Shown here piece after piece: positions 33,785 through 46,211 of a DNA stretch of 64,000 bases. The DNA comes from Cyclospora cayetanensis. Taxonomy: Eukaryota; Apicomplexa; Conoidasida; Eucoccidiorida; Eimeriidae. The stretch lies in the NCBI RefSeq assembly GCF_002999335.1, contig NW_020312292.1, positions 186,001 through 250,000 of the forward strand. The letters are read 5' to 3'. How positions within the stretch are numbered: the stretch's first letter is position 1; each line of letters opens with the position of its first letter. Below the pieces are notes generated by a model. That model was given only the letters and a program-made list of their open reading frames with translations. It ran no database searches and was not told where the DNA came from. A program made the translations under genes and the position numbers.

Positions 33785-36059
33785 CGTGAGGGAGCTAGCA
33801 GAGTCTTGACCTATCTGGCCACCGTGAAAACGGGCGTTAAAACAGAGACTTGGATGTAGATCCACTGGCTCACTTGAAATCAAGTTATATATCTTAAATT
33901 AAACAAGATCATCCATCGGTACTCAGTCAAGCCCGGCTGTTTAGCAGCTGATGACGCATCATCAGTGCGATGCATTCGACGAGACTGCAAGCTCCCGATG
34001 AAACGCAGTCGGAAGCCTACTGCGTGGTATGAAGATTCCTGAATATTCTCCCCTACATACGCAATTATTTCATATATCTGTAAGGAAAAGTGTAGTAGGA
34101 GAGCTTTAAAACCTTATTGAGGCAGCTTGGTGACGGCAACAGTAAACGTCAGCCAGCTGCAAGTTACTCCTTGAGTCTCTCGCAAACAAACTTTTCCCAC
34201 CGATACATTACCGTATAAAGAGTCAGAAACCCAGAAGTTTTCATCTCGCGCATCATTGACGGTTGGTAGTGCACACTTACACGATTCCCAACTACCACAG
34301 CTCCGGAGAGTGCTAGTAATAGTGAGCATAAGTGTTTTAATAGATGTGGTAGCTGGTACCGACGAGTAGTAGGGCAGCCATTTCATCGCATCACACCACA
34401 ATACGAATCAATATATTGCAGTGTGCAGAGTTTCCTACGTTCTCGTAGATACAGTTGCAGGGTAGGACTCCAGCTCTCCTCAAGAGAACACTGGCCGAAT
34501 GCCATGCTCTTGTGGGGAAGCTTGCAACACTCAAAAGTATCAAGCCGCATCTACGAGCCTAGCCTTTCACTGTGACAGTGCAATACTGTAGCATGTGAAA
34601 GCTGTTCCCCAGAACGCCCTGTGTATAAAAACTTGAATTTGGGGCCAGTATACCTTGCATGCAACTAATCCTGTTTGCTTGAATTGTCATATATATGCGC
34701 ATGAAATTTTTACTACCGGAACTGTATAGCGTGCGCTAAGACTCATAAGAAATGTACAAGGCTAACCTACAATTAAACACTTCTTACCACACTGGCAATA
34801 GTTAACAAAGAATTGGTTTAAAACTGACTATTTAGTTTGTCATCCCCTGCATCTTATTCATTTCATGGTACTGTAAGATCAATACAAAAAGACACAGTGT
34901 TGCGTGCTTGCGTGCTAGATGCTAAGTCCAACAAGGTCTGAAAATCCTCAAAAAACTTTGGGGTACCAGCAATGCGCACCCGGTTGACCTTTCCTCCTTA
35001 TGCCGGAAGCCTGGGCGAAAGCAGGCAGTGGAAGAAGGGACCTCTTTTGATAGATAATAGCTTTTTATTTTGTCTGTGTTGTGTGGATTGGAGTGCCTCT
35101 CTACGGATAAATTGAAGTGGGGCGTTACAGGAGCAACAGCTTTTCATTGGCAATGAGTGACAAAATCAGTTGCAGTTTCTCCAATAAGATCTACTGACTA
35201 AACTGGCTGGTGCAGTTGATCAGCGTTGCTATTCATACCAACAGGCTAGTTATACTTGAGTTTGACGCAGTATTACATAAGACATCACCAAGGGTCGCCA
35301 TGTATTAAGGATGCGGAGTTAGGCTGGATGACGCGTTTTTGTTTCCTAATAGAATGGCTCGTATTAAGCCATAGCATTCCCGCTTTTCTCAAGGCAAGTA
35401 ATCACTTTGTGTATTACTCCAAGATGAGCTCAATACATAACACTGCCTTTTGCTTTGATAGTCAAAAGCCACTGCAAAATTTGCTCGCTGGCACTCCGTT
35501 TGCACAAGCAAACTACTGCAGTCCACCTAAAAAGTACTAAAGGACACTTTACTACCCTTGCGTTAGATAACGATAGAGTAGACGATTCAAAGATTTCAAC
35601 TTGAAGCACAGGGGCACGGGTAAGAAAAAACCTCAGCAGTAGCGCGCAGAATGCAACAAAGACATATACCAACCGATGCGCTCATGTATTTTTAACGAAT
35701 AGGTACGCCCGAATGTCCGTTGCCATGATAATTGAGCCATCGTTCATGGCACTGAGCTCATTAAAAATTGTGTATCGCTGGCTCAACGTACACTTCAGAG
35801 AAGCGGCTGCTTGCCACACCATGAAGAATTGCACATAAAGAGTTTTATAGTGGGGCGAAACTACGCACCGCAGCAGCCAGAACCCCTAAAGCGTGGCGTT
35901 GGAAGCACCATGCTTTCTCTCCAGGATTCCTCAGACACCACATTGAAGCGTGAGCAGCATCTTTGAGACCCAAACATCTACTTTGCATCAGTGTGCACAT
36001 CTGGAGCAGGCTCTCCTCCCTCCATAAGATGCGCCAAAGCCTCATACGACACTAAATTC
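33785..36059. other. Intergenic region
   Basis: Repeat-free, AT-richer sequence. Several short open frames occur (for example a Cys-containing minus-strand frame at 34114-34401, and a signal-like Met frame starting at 35680), but I could not join them into a gene. Includes the probable promoter of CAP. Confidence 0.35.
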
Positions 36060-36794
36060 TCAGTATCTCGTAAGGTCTTTTACTTGCACAGCGTAGTCGA
36101 TGCGTGGGAATCGCACAAGGAATGTGCCGCTTGATAACTTTTGAATGTCAGCATGAAAGCCCGCAGCTGCTAACACGGGGGTCATAGCCACAAGGGGAAG
36201 TAGGGCTTCGATGGCACTGTCTTTGCTGACGCTTGATATCCAGGAAGCCTCTGCAGACTCGCCGACAGATTGCAGCGGCTCCGAGTTATTCCAAGCATCA
36301 TTTTCGGAAAGTTGCTGCTCTTCGGCTTTGGCAAAACCTTGTGCGTCAGTGTTCGGGGCCTCCAAAGTGGAGCCCGCTTGCGGTGTTGCAGCTGTGACGT
36401 CTCCATTCGAGCTTCCGAAGCTTTCCGTAGCATATTCGGTTTCTGGTGCTTGTTCCTCAGTCTGAGTGATGATCAGTTCTTCGCCAAACACTTCTTGGTC
36501 AGTTGGCTGCGTTGCCTCAGCACTATCTCGAATGGCATCCACCTCCGGAGCAAAATCTACAGCCCCAGTTACCTGACCGCCGCTGACATCGTCTGCAGCA
36601 GACGGGGCGCCAGATTTAACTGCAGCTTCAATAGTTGTTGAAACGTTCTCTGGAGCATGCGTTCCTGGCGGATTCGTTTTGAAGAACATGCCCGACAGCA
36701 ATGACGGCAGCAACATCTTGCACTGAGCATGTAGCACAGAATGGGTAGTGAGTGTCAAAAAAAGGAAGGGTGGAGGGACAATCGCGAGTTTCAT
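36060..36794 (-). CDS. Small secreted acidic protein, unrecognised
   Basis: Single open frame of 244 residues from the ATG at 36794. The start was chosen because it gives a clean signal peptide (MKLAIVPPPFLFLTLTTHSV, then LHA); an in-frame upstream Met at 36896 would bury it. The mature part is acidic and rich in Glu, Ala, Thr and Ser (for example ITQTEEQAPETEYATE), with few cysteines, so probably disordered. The C-terminus is more ordered (LPLVAMTPVLAAAGF, FLVRFPRIDYAVQVKDL). No domain recognised. An exported, vacuolar or secretory-organelle protein is possible, but this is inference. Single-exon structure is assumed. Confidence 0.55.
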   Translation of the reverse strand: MKLAIVPPPFLFLTLTTHSVLHAQCKMLLPSLLSGMFFKTNPPGTHAPENVSTTIEAAVKSGAPSAADDVSGGQVTGAVDFAPEVDAIRDSAEATQPTDQEVFGEELIITQTEEQAPETEYATESFGSSNGDVTAATPQAGSTLEAPNTDAQGFAKAEEQQLSENDAWNNSEPLQSVGESAEASWISSVSKDSAIEALLPLVAMTPVLAAAGFHADIQKLSSGTFLVRFPRIDYAVQVKDLTRY

Positions 36795-37444
36795 TTTGAA
36801 CTGTAAATGCCTTGAAAGGATAAAGCCACTTGGTGCTCCAGCAGTTACATGAGCGTCGAAGTGTACAGTGCAGACTGAGACGCGAAAGTGGGACATCTGC
36901 TGAGCTGTCTAGACAGCACAGAGTATCTTTCTTCAGGGACGTGTGGCCCTCGTCATTCTAATGTAAATGCCAATCAAAGTGCACATTTTCATTCATATAT
37001 CAATGAATGACTTCGCTGCGCTTGCCATTACTGGCAGAATGCCAATAAAGTGTCGTGGCTGGGTTATATGCAACTGGGAATGATCTACCAGTTGACACCT
37101 ACGAGACGCGTCTCCGAAGATGGCGGGTGAGTCCTACTGGTGTAGAAGCTACTGAAACCAGCATTCTTACTACTTCTAATTGTTAGATCCCCTGCATCCA
37201 TCACAAAACTCTAAAGTGGGCGTGCAGTACACTTGCTTGGGCAGGCGGATACCACAAAGACTACCTCCAGTTCCCAGCAGGCTCTCAGTTGAAGCTTTTA
37301 ACAAACGATCCAATGGTGTATCACAAGAGCAGTGTTGAGACCGCTCTCTAACACAGGAGGGTTTCCCAATATTACGTTGGGAAGGATAGCTTACAAGCCG
37401 TACAATTGATCTGAAGCACACTTTGGACCCTTACGCGGAACATC
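36795..37444. other. Intergenic region
   Basis: Between the secreted-protein start and the FKBP stop, both on the minus strand. Presumably holds the promoter of the former and the 3' end of the latter. No feature recognised. Confidence 0.4.
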
Positions 37445-38463
37445 CTACTGAATCTGCAAGCATTCGATCTCGAATTGCAGATCAGCATTAGGCGGGATAC
37501 CCCAAGCAGGAAAACCACTGGCTCCATACCCCACTGCACGCACACAGCAAAGCATAAAGCGTCCTACTGGAAACTAATGATCATTTACTTGCAGTACACT
37601 ACGGCTGCTCGGATAAGCACAGGACTGAAATGCTATGCATACTCTTAGCTGGAATGTAAATCATGCGGGCCTCCCCTAGATGCATGCCAAGTACTCCTTG
37701 ATCCCAACCAGCAATCACTTGGCCAAGACCTGCTTGCCAAGTAAAAGGCTGCGAATGAAAATTTGTCAGAGGGCACATGTAAGAAAAGGTGGGATCGGGC
37801 TAATACACGATGAGCATGTACCTATGTCACCAAAAACGCCCGGGGGGGGGCAGATCTAATGTCTGGAGGTGCATTACTAGCATGTGTCCCGTGACACTAA
37901 ATGAGCAGAAGGGAGTTCACCAGCGTCATAGACCACCACTTCAACCTTAAGTGGACTGAAACGTGTTTAGGAAGCACCTGCTGGCCTGGATCCTTCGTGG
38001 ACCAGAATTTTTTCGCGGAACCGTCAGCCTGCAAAACGGATCCGGTTGCGTGGACGGTGACGCGTTGGCTCCTTGCCACTGTGGGGCCGGATCCAGCCTT
38101 GATGATGGAAGTCTTAAGCTCTGTCAGTGGAGCCATTGTAGGTAATGGAGGTTCCGTGAAGGTTGTATCCGGATTTTGCTGGCTTGAGGAGGGATGTTGC
38201 GCCGAATGGGCAGTGCGTGCGGGAGCCGAGGGTGAGGAACGTGGTACAACAACCCCTGACCACACGACTAATGAACAAGTGAGGCCGCCAACAAGAACAA
38301 AAATGAGAAATACACTTACAAAACCAAAGAGAGTAAAGCGAGACTCCTCACGGGGGGCAATCTGCTGCTTAGATTGCTCTCGCGAATCCACTTCATGGGG
38401 GGTAACCCTGTGGCGCACGTCTGTGGCATTGCGGGAATTCTGCTTGCGCAATTTTTCCTCCAT
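37445..38463 (-). CDS. Membrane-anchored FKBP-type peptidyl-prolyl isomerase
   Basis: Peptidyl-prolyl cis-trans isomerase domain behind a membrane anchor. Exons 38463-37978, 37748-37643 and 37533-37445 join in phase to give 226 residues. After a ~40-residue basic N-terminus comes one hydrophobic helix (LFGFVSVFLIFVLVGGL, SLVVWSGVVV) and a Ser/Pro linker, then the FKBP fold: VTVHATGSV, KKFWSTKDPGQQPF, GQVIAGWDQGVLGM, MGYGASGFPAWGIPP and LQFEIECLQIQ. Relative to human FKBP12, the Trp (GW), Tyr (GYG), Ile (GIPP) and Phe positions of the pocket are kept; Tyr26 is replaced by Ala and Asp37 by Trp. The FWSTKDPGQ block is the plant FKBP12-type version. Topology is probably type II, with the domain in the lumen or outside. 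Whether it binds FK506 cannot be judged. Confidence 0.9.
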
Positions 38464-41199
38464 TATTACCAAACTATATCATGCATGAATCACTGTTTCC
38501 ATTCGAGTGTTGAGTACGCATTTTGAATGCAGACACAGAATGACATTCACTCTCTAGCTTTGGCAATAAGCCATTGGCAGCCCACTGCAGCGTGCAACAA
38601 AACGGCGATTTCCTCTTTCAGGGTGAATGGTAGCATCATATCCATATTCAGTATTAAACCGGCCATACTATGAGTAATTTGCCTTTATATGTGGATGTGC
38701 AAATAAGTTTCCTTAGTTTATTCACTGGTATGCTGTAATATTAACTACCGGCACTGGGCGTTGCTTGCGCTACCGAGGGCGCATCTTCATTTTATGCCGG
38801 CTCAGAGGATGGGTGCAGAGTGAATTGACTAGAAACTGAAGTACTATGAGCGTCAAATACTAAGGTTGCACCTTGTAGTGCAATATTGCTAATAGCGGGG
38901 CGTACGAGACTTCAGACTAAGTAGCAGTGGTTTTTTCGCTCCAACCAAGGTGTCGGTAAGGAAACACTTCGCTCTGGAACTCAATACGAACTTGATAGAG
39001 CGCTATGCAATGGTTCCAGGAGAACTCCTGCCTTTTCTTATGCTCGCCACTGAAGGTTTAGGTTTTCAACATGAGTTGATAGAGAGACTGCTAGGGTGCC
39101 CGTTGCTCCACCCGTTAAGCACTCAGAGTATTCGATCTACAAGCAAGTACCCGCACACAACACATAGCACCCAGACACAGAACATTTACTTACATCATTC
39201 TTACGTAGCTCTACCATGTAGCAATTAAGTTTCATGAACAGCCAAACGAAATCCTAAAATTCTTTTTTGCCAAACGAAACATTAGAATTTCGTCCGCGAC
39301 CTTTTGAAGTGCAGCAGTCTCAGCTAAACGAAAATCTTTTCTGCTACACTAGTATATTTAGCTAAAAATCAATAAACTTTTGCCTGCTGATTTATCTGCT
39401 CGTATGTCTTATCTATTGCAGAGTATTGTTCGCTCGAACCTCGACGAGCAATATTCTGTGCGTGTGCACTGAATGTTGTGTGCAACTAGTTATAAAATGC
39501 TCAGGGAGCACATCGCATCTAGCAACGCTGACCCTAACTGTCTCGCTGTCCTGTTGAGAATCCTGCGTGGCGCGTGCATTGGAAGAGGGGAGCTTTAGGA
39601 AAACAGTCAACAGAATTTAATCAACTTTATACGGTGTAGGAGTGAATCGTCTTTCTACGGAGGTCATAGATGAACCGTTTTCTTCAATGGTACTGTTTAA
39701 TCCAATGCAGCCGTTATTCCTCTCACGCTGCAGGGGTATTTAAGGTCGCTAAAGCAGGTCTCCTAATTTTGTTCAACTCATGTTATCTCAGTAATTCGAT
39801 TATCGTCGGCAGCAGACTGATAACAAATGCCCTTTGCCGAAGGAAGTTGACGCTGGCATTTCCCTTTTCAGGCTTCAGGGGCCGCTTGACGAATACTTGT
39901 GTATGCAGGAGCTCTACAGCCGCTAAAGAGGCTTTTTTGGCAGCCAAATAATGGTTGTGGATGTGTAGATGAGTTCATGCAGACCAGAGAGGTGAGACGC
40001 CCGTAAGTACAGGCTAGTACTTGAAGGCTTCAACAGATGGTTGGAGATGTACCTCATCATGTAATAAGTACATAGGGAGAAAGAGGTGCTTCCTGTGGCA
40101 TGAGTATCAGAGGGGTCATCAGTTCACCGGTGGTTCCTTCTACACAAGGAAGGCCATCTACCTTGTAGAGTTGTGAAGTGAATTGCCATTAGTATTGCGG
40201 GTCCAATTTCATTCTTCGCGGCTGAGTAGCCGTCTTAATTTCTAAGATGTGGCCTAGACGTCTACAGTCTATCAGGAACTGTAGCCCCTGACTAAGGTTA
40301 AAGTATCTACAGCATTGGATAATAATGAATCTGCATTACTAGAATAATTGTTCAAAGACTTTCTATAGCTATGCCCCATTCCACTTCAGCAGCGCCTTGT
40401 GAAGAGAATGAGCTAAGCGATGGACAGGGCTCGAAGGTGCGCACGGGGACAAATGTATATTTCAGCTAGTTGCTTGTAGCTAAAGTAGCAGTGATACCCT
40501 GTGGCGTAAGATTTACGTAAACTAGTGACAATAACTGGGTAATTTTTAAAGGCTACCCATGGTAGGCATTAGCTCTTCAAGGCAAAACATGCCTTGGTCA
40601 AGAAGGCAATTGTTCAAGAACGCGAGGAATATCGTTTGTGCGACTAGCGTCGAGTAAAGCAAAACCATGTACTCTTCGAAAGGCAACAATATTGACAGCC
40701 GCTCTCCCCTCAATCACTAAGGCTGCCGCTTCTAGCCCCATTTCACCAAAATCCCCCGCACCGTATGCCGTGGGTACTGAATGGTCCTAGGTTCCAGCAT
40801 CTTTACTGCTCGACGTGGATTGTCGCCCTCCCCATAGGTCATTTGCTTCCACGCTAAAGCTAATTAATAGTTTGGAGAGCTTTGAGACCTCTCTGTGAAG
40901 CTAATATTGCTTTGTTAGATAATAATAAACGATTCCAGCCACCTCATAACAAATGCCTTCTTTTCATGACCTTTTGGCCCACCTAGTTAAAGCTACAGAT
41001 CCATCAGAATCAATTTCTCTGCTCGAAACACGCTGTAGACCGCCGATTTTTATAATTCCGTGTAGGTCTCTCTCGAACGTTGCACATGCGTTCGTGTGCA
41101 CTAGCCAGAATCTCATTAATTTCCTTCACTGTTGCAGAGGCTGCCGATTTCGAAACACCACGTCCAGGCTTGGATTTGAGGGGGGCTCCTCACTATAGA
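38464..41199. other. Gene-poor region
   Basis: No gene recognised. Short open frames (for example 38950-39228 plus, 39670-39951 plus) lack domains and splice support. Part may be the decayed downstream end (LTR) of the gypsy-like element, but no repeat pair was found by eye. Confidence 0.35.
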
Positions 41200-41289
41200 G
41201 TAGGAGTGCGGTGGACAGGCAGATGAACGAACGTAGTTTTGATTGTGAACGAATTAAACACTGGAAGGGATATCAAACAAACCTTTTGG

Positions 41290-41800
41290 ATTTGTATAAA
41301 TAGACAATTGCAAATTTTGTGCGGTTAGCGAACTTAGTCTGTCCGTCAGCCTCAGGGTGGTCCACAGCGATTACACTGTGGTCAATGTGTAGGAGGGTTA
41401 TGAGCATGCAGTAGCACGCACTCACGTGTTCCCGACCTGTATCTGTGAGACTACTCCTTAGAAATCTGTTGAGCCTCCAGATATGAGTTTGAAATGATTG
41501 GGATTGAGTGGGCTTATTCGATGTGTATCGTAGCGGCAATTATATATCCGACGGTTGACCTCCGGCAGTACAACAATACAGTTCACACTCACATCATTCC
41601 AGACTCTTTTAGAAACCGGACAGTTTTGCAAATGCAAGGTTTAGGAGAATTACGGTGCTTCATTGGCTGACGAGCTGGACAAAAGAGTGCATTTTTCCTT
41701 TCCTCAGGATGCACGTTTGGCCACCAGCAAAACATTTGAAAACTTCCCGCTGTAGTGTGAATGCACTAGCACTCGAAAGAATATGTTGATGTGCTGTGTA
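41290..41800 (-). pseudogene. Integrase remnant of the gypsy-like element
   Basis: Two pieces in different frames. About 41690-41800 gives REVFKCFAGGQTCILRKGK, resembling the second half of the HHCC zinc finger, with one Cys replaced by Gly. About 41320-41380 gives DHPEADGQTKFANRT, matching the conserved end of the integrase core, where the catalytic Glu would normally follow GQT; here it is Lys. The spacing of roughly 125 codons fits the family. Confidence 0.65.
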
Positions 41801-42429
41801 CAAACTAGCGCTGTCGAGCAAAGGATAAATGCATAAGCCATGGGTTTTATACTTTGCTTTGACCCACAAAGACCAATATCAGAGTGGTAGTACTTCACGC
41901 TCTAGCCTTTCTGGATTTTGGCAATAAAAGCAAATAAATGACTGTTTAAAGCATAAAACTCACCCAACTTACATGAAAGCTGTGCGTTAGCGGCACCAAA
42001 AGTAATTGCTCTGCACAGCAATGTGACGCTGGGACTTCATGCGAGCGCGTGGATGACCATGATGTTGTGTGATGCTCTCCATATACTTTGCTATCAAGTT
42101 GTATCCCAATATGCGAGTAAGGCATCGAGCAGCTCTACAATTATCAGAATCCTGAAACCTTTTGTATAGTACATGAAGGTCATATGGCCAGTTTGGACAC
42201 TACTTCGTCGCCCATGTAAGTAAGGAAACGATCATTTTGCTTTAGAGGAAAAACACCCGATGGTCTGCCTCTAGACCTGTTTCATACTTAGATATGTGGG
42301 CAGCTGTCGTGCAGAGCAGGCACCGGACGACTTGCAAGTCCCCTGAAAACGCTTTCATGCCGCGGTACCAGCCTCCTCTGTAGAGACCGCGCACTTCTTT
42401 TGGTTGGAAAAAACAGATATACGAGCAGG

Positions 42430-43160
42430 GGATTCGAGCAGCCAGAGCAAAGATATTCGGGGAATACGGTGCTAGCCAATAGAACGTCTCACCGTTCCTG
42501 AGGGTGTGCAACGGCAAAGGCCATTCCTCGATAGCATGAACCTGGAGCAAGTTTTTGTGGACGAAACATGGAAGTCCAGAACACACTTACGTGCTTGCAT
42601 ATACCACGGTGTGATTTGGGACAGCTAGAGTGCACGCCCTAGGTGGTAAGGGTGCAATTGAACAGTTCGCCGAAATACTAAGATGGCATTCATGTATACA
42701 GCCATCCACCCCTCCTTAACAAGGCATCCGATAAATTAGCCTCTACAGCCTTGCTGGTGCATAGAACCGTCCAATCGGCGTACATGCATTCTCTAGTTTG
42801 CCGCTGCGAATATGGAAGGCCCTTTAGTGCCTCTCGTTAGGGTGAGAGGAGATTTGTAAGAAAGTGTCAGTGTATATCAAACATTGAATAGACTGTCGAT
42901 TTTTCTAGTTTGTAGAGTACTTTGCCAAGATGAGGCATCGCAAGCGTATGGTTTCTGGTAGCCTTATTCAGATTATTGAAGTCACCGCACACGCACCGCC
43001 TACCATCCATTTCTGGCATCGACCCAGGCCCTTGCCCAAATGCGCTGCTTGATTCCTGCACGTTTGCCGGTTGCAAAACCTATCCGCTTGCTACACAATC
43101 TTTTCTTAATGCTGTGAAGGCTTCCGACAGTGCGGAATATACCTTGAGGCTGACCCAGGA
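42430..43160 (-). pseudogene. Reverse transcriptase remnant of the gypsy-like element
   Basis: Shifting between frames, the minus strand gives SMPEMDGRRCVCGDFNNLNK, TVYSMFDIH, ENACTPIGRFYAPARL, WMAVYMNAILVF and IEEWPLPLHTLRN. These match, in order, the Ty3/gypsy RT blocks from the fingers through the YxDD box to the start of the connection region. The two catalytic Asp of YxDD are replaced (YMNA) and several stops interrupt it, so it is dead. RNase H, expected between here and the integrase, is not clearly visible. Confidence 0.8.
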
Positions 43161-43972
43161 ATCACCTCAGTAAGCAGCGCCGACGACCAGCCAGTGCTCA
43201 GCCAGCTGACAGCTCGTCATTATTTACCACAGGCGCGAGCCTCTCTGCATACTTTCCTTCTGCTGTTCTCCAGCTTAATGTTATATCGAGTTCTTTAGTA
43301 AAGGACCAGTTGCAGAGTCAGCAAGACGAAACGTATGCTCAGAACCGCCTTCTCTTTTGGGACGCCGGCATGGAAAACCTGCCTAACAATCAAGAACGAG
43401 TCCTATTTTCTTTACGAACGATGCAGTAGGCGTCGTTCAAAAAACACGAAGCTATATCTACCTAGCGCCTTATCGCACACGAACTCCATCATACGCGCGC
43501 ATGCGGCCAGAGCTACGCGCCTATGACGGGGTCGCTCATGCTGCACCTAAAATCAAGTCTTGGTCGCGGGCGAGACATAGAACTCACGCACCATGCTGAA
43601 GTCAGCAAGTTGTGAATTGAGGTGGCCTGTAGCTGCTTGCTGTGGTTATGTGACTGCTTGCATTCTGTCACCACTCAGCCAACCTAAGTCTTGGGGACTG
43701 CACAAAACAAATGAATAGGTGGAATCTGCTTCTGCAATGCGTCCATATGTAAGAGTTTTGATAAGTGTCCAATGTCATGTAACACTGACAAATCTTTAAA
43801 ATTAACATGAACTTGTATCGTCGCGTGATTAACCTGTGGTCAAACAGGAGCTGAAGTGCCTCAACCGGCGTGGGGGACTTTCAGTTTCCCACAAGCACTT
43901 CTCCTCACCACTTAGTCTGCTTCCTCTTAGCTAAGTCGCACTGCTTGAATTTCTTGCCTTTTCCACGCTTTT

Positions 43973-44014
43973 GCAACTTCGAATCTCATAGCCGAATTTC
44001 TCACAATAGTTACA
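43973..44014 (-). pseudogene. Gag zinc-knuckle remnant
   Basis: Reads CNYCEKFGYEIRSC, a CX2CX4(H)X4C nucleocapsid knuckle with the His replaced by Tyr. Its position about 0.8 kb upstream (minus-strand sense) of the RT remnant fits gag. Confidence 0.65.
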
Positions 44015-44700
44015 GGTCGGCTGTTGGAAGGCGTCAGTATGGACCCAAAAGGGCTTGTGACCCATTCACTTCTTTTCTCGTTGACCTAAGGCTGTAGGCA
44101 AGGGCGTTTCAACACAATCTCGATCTCAATAAGCTTTATACTCCGTTTTGGCTCTGCCTCTTTAGCCAGAGAAGTAGGCTCTACGCTCATTTGATCTTTA
44201 AGCCTAAAGTGACCCATCCTCTTTGGACGCACCACCCATCCTTTGTTTTAATCGCTACGCTGCTGCGCAGTCTGCGAGCAATTTGCGTCAAGCCCCGGGT
44301 AACCCTGATATGAGTCACTAGTAACGCAGCTGGTCTTCTACTTTAGGGCTTTTTGCGGACCAAAGAGTTTTGATTTCTCGATATACCGCTCTATCAGTGG
44401 ATTCCCGTGGATACCTTCTCAGTGCTTCCAAAGCCTGCTGTTTAGCCATTCCTGGCAAAAATCTATGCGTCAGTGATGCATGGACGGTTGGACTCTAGGA
44501 ATCCCTGCAGGCAGGCGGCTTCTCCTGCATGGATAAGGCCACGAATGAAGTGCTGTCCTTGCAGTAAGCAAGCCGTAAGAATAACTAGCTTTGCTAGTCT
44601 GCGGGGTACAAAGCGAGGCACATGTGCAATCGGCCGATAAACTCTTCGAATACTTATCCATCCTTGCGGCCGTAGTACTGCTCTGGTCAGCAAAGCCTCA

Positions 44701-46211
44701 TCGACCGATCCATAAACGACTTATCGGCTGACAAAATATGCCTATGTGCCGGTATTAAAACAGCTGCGTCTATGTAAGCTTGCAGTCTGTCCTTTGCTAC
44801 CCTGCCGGGCCCCGATCCACCTACCTTTATCGCCAGAGGGTTTTGTTCGCAGACTGTCGCTAACGAGCACACAGTATAGAATTTCCAAATAGCTTTATTA
44901 CATGCAGACAGGTGTTTTGGGGTAATGTGACGCCAAATTGCATCCATACTCAGTGGATGAGTGGGCAACAGCTGCATAGAGCCCTTGGGTACGACCACAT
45001 GGAAAGTTCTGTGCAAGGTCTCCATGAAAGGTACCTCACTCCGATATCAATGCAAACTTAATAGAACGTCATTAACCGTTGCTTAAGAGGGCTCCATCCC
45101 TTTCCTGTCAACACGCCACAAGGCTTCAGCATGAGGGGGAATGACCGTTGAATGCACGCTGCCGACTTCTCTAATGACTCTGAGAGCTTACAATTAGACC
45201 CAGCATCAACCGCATATGCACAATACAATGAGCGTTCCTGCATCGATATAGCACCAGTCTTCAACAAGCCATAGAAACGGGCAAATAGTAAATTTATTAC
45301 TGCTCTTAATACATAATGAACGCACGAATGGTGCACTAGAGAGTGCATAAGTGTACCTCAGCCCACGAAACTCCAACCAAGACGTTCAGGAAGACACAAT
45401 TCTCCCCAGGGTCAGTATGAATATGATTAATGGCAGTTAAGCGTTTCCCCAAAAGGTTTTTGTCTTTCATTGTCTGCGCCCCTAAAAACTCCCCGTATAA
45501 GGAGAAAGGGGCAGCCAGGTTACGAGTAGATTTACCTCGTGTTTAGCGGGCTAAGCTGCGCATAAACGCTTTCCTTGAAACTAGCCGTATCTGACAGGGA
45601 ACTAAAAAAAGCTTGCTGATTGATTTGTTAGTTTGTTTAACCTAACTACTGTGTAATAGCCCTATCTCAGTACTATAAGAGACAACGTTGTGTGCGTGTT
45701 GTAGATTCAACGGGCAATTCGCTTTGAAAGGGCGGAATGCTCTGAGGGCCCAATCAACGTGTACCCTATCCGTCCACTTTCCTTCAAACTGGACTCGCTT
45801 GGGAGAGAGGGCCTACCATTCCATCAGTTGTTTCCATGGCGAGATATTTCGCTCGAAACTCGATGTAAACTTCACGCCAAACAGTGGCGTGTTTTCTTCA
45901 AGCACTCCTTCCTTACCCTGCCAGCATCCCTCGGGCGTCCCATATGCTCTGAAGGCAAGGGATACGGTGTGCATCGATACACCTTCTGATCCCACCGAGT
46001 AGCCACAGCTAGTTGAATATAGCACCAGGCTCATATGCGCAGTGCATCGCTTTTTATTGTATCGAGCCAACGCTAGTCTCCAGCTTAAGAAAACAGAAAA
46101 AAAGCAGAAGCCAATATATTATTTCTATATTATTCCTTTATCAAAATTAAATAGCTATTAAGGGTGTAGTCAATCTTCTTAGGGCCTTGTAACTATCCCC
46201 AAGTCCCAGAT
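44701..46211. other. Region between retroelement remnants
   Basis: Minus-strand frames at 44687-45025 and 45058-45348 may be decayed gag of the gypsy-like element or unrelated sequence; no domain is certain. No cellular gene recognised. Confidence 0.3.

Larger units (their letters stand above)
41200..44700 (-). mobile_element. Degenerate Ty3/gypsy LTR retrotransposon (gag-RT-IN order)
   Basis: On the minus strand the remains follow the order of a Ty3/gypsy element. There is a capsid-like fragment (FLPGMAKQQALEALRRYP, about 44380-44465), a gag zinc knuckle (43973-44014), reverse transcriptase (about 42430-43160), an integrase zinc-finger remnant (about 41690-41800) and an integrase core end (about 41320-41380). 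Every domain is broken by stops and frameshifts and key catalytic positions are replaced, so it is inactive. Limits are approximate. I could not identify LTRs, a primer-binding site or target-site duplications by eye. The family (chromovirus or other Ty3/gypsy) is inferred from domain order; degraded chromovirus-like elements are reported for Eimeria genomes. Confidence 0.75.

Noticed and set aside
34114..34401. Cys-containing minus-strand frame, possible surface-antigen exon
   Set aside because: Only 95 codons, no signal peptide of its own, and I could not join it in phase with any upstream exon.
35256..35540. Plus-strand 94-codon frame
   Set aside because: No domain, no splice support, ordinary length for chance in this composition.
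44463..45348. Minus-strand frames considered as a cellular gene
   Set aside because: More likely decayed gag of the gypsy-like element; frames are short and broken.
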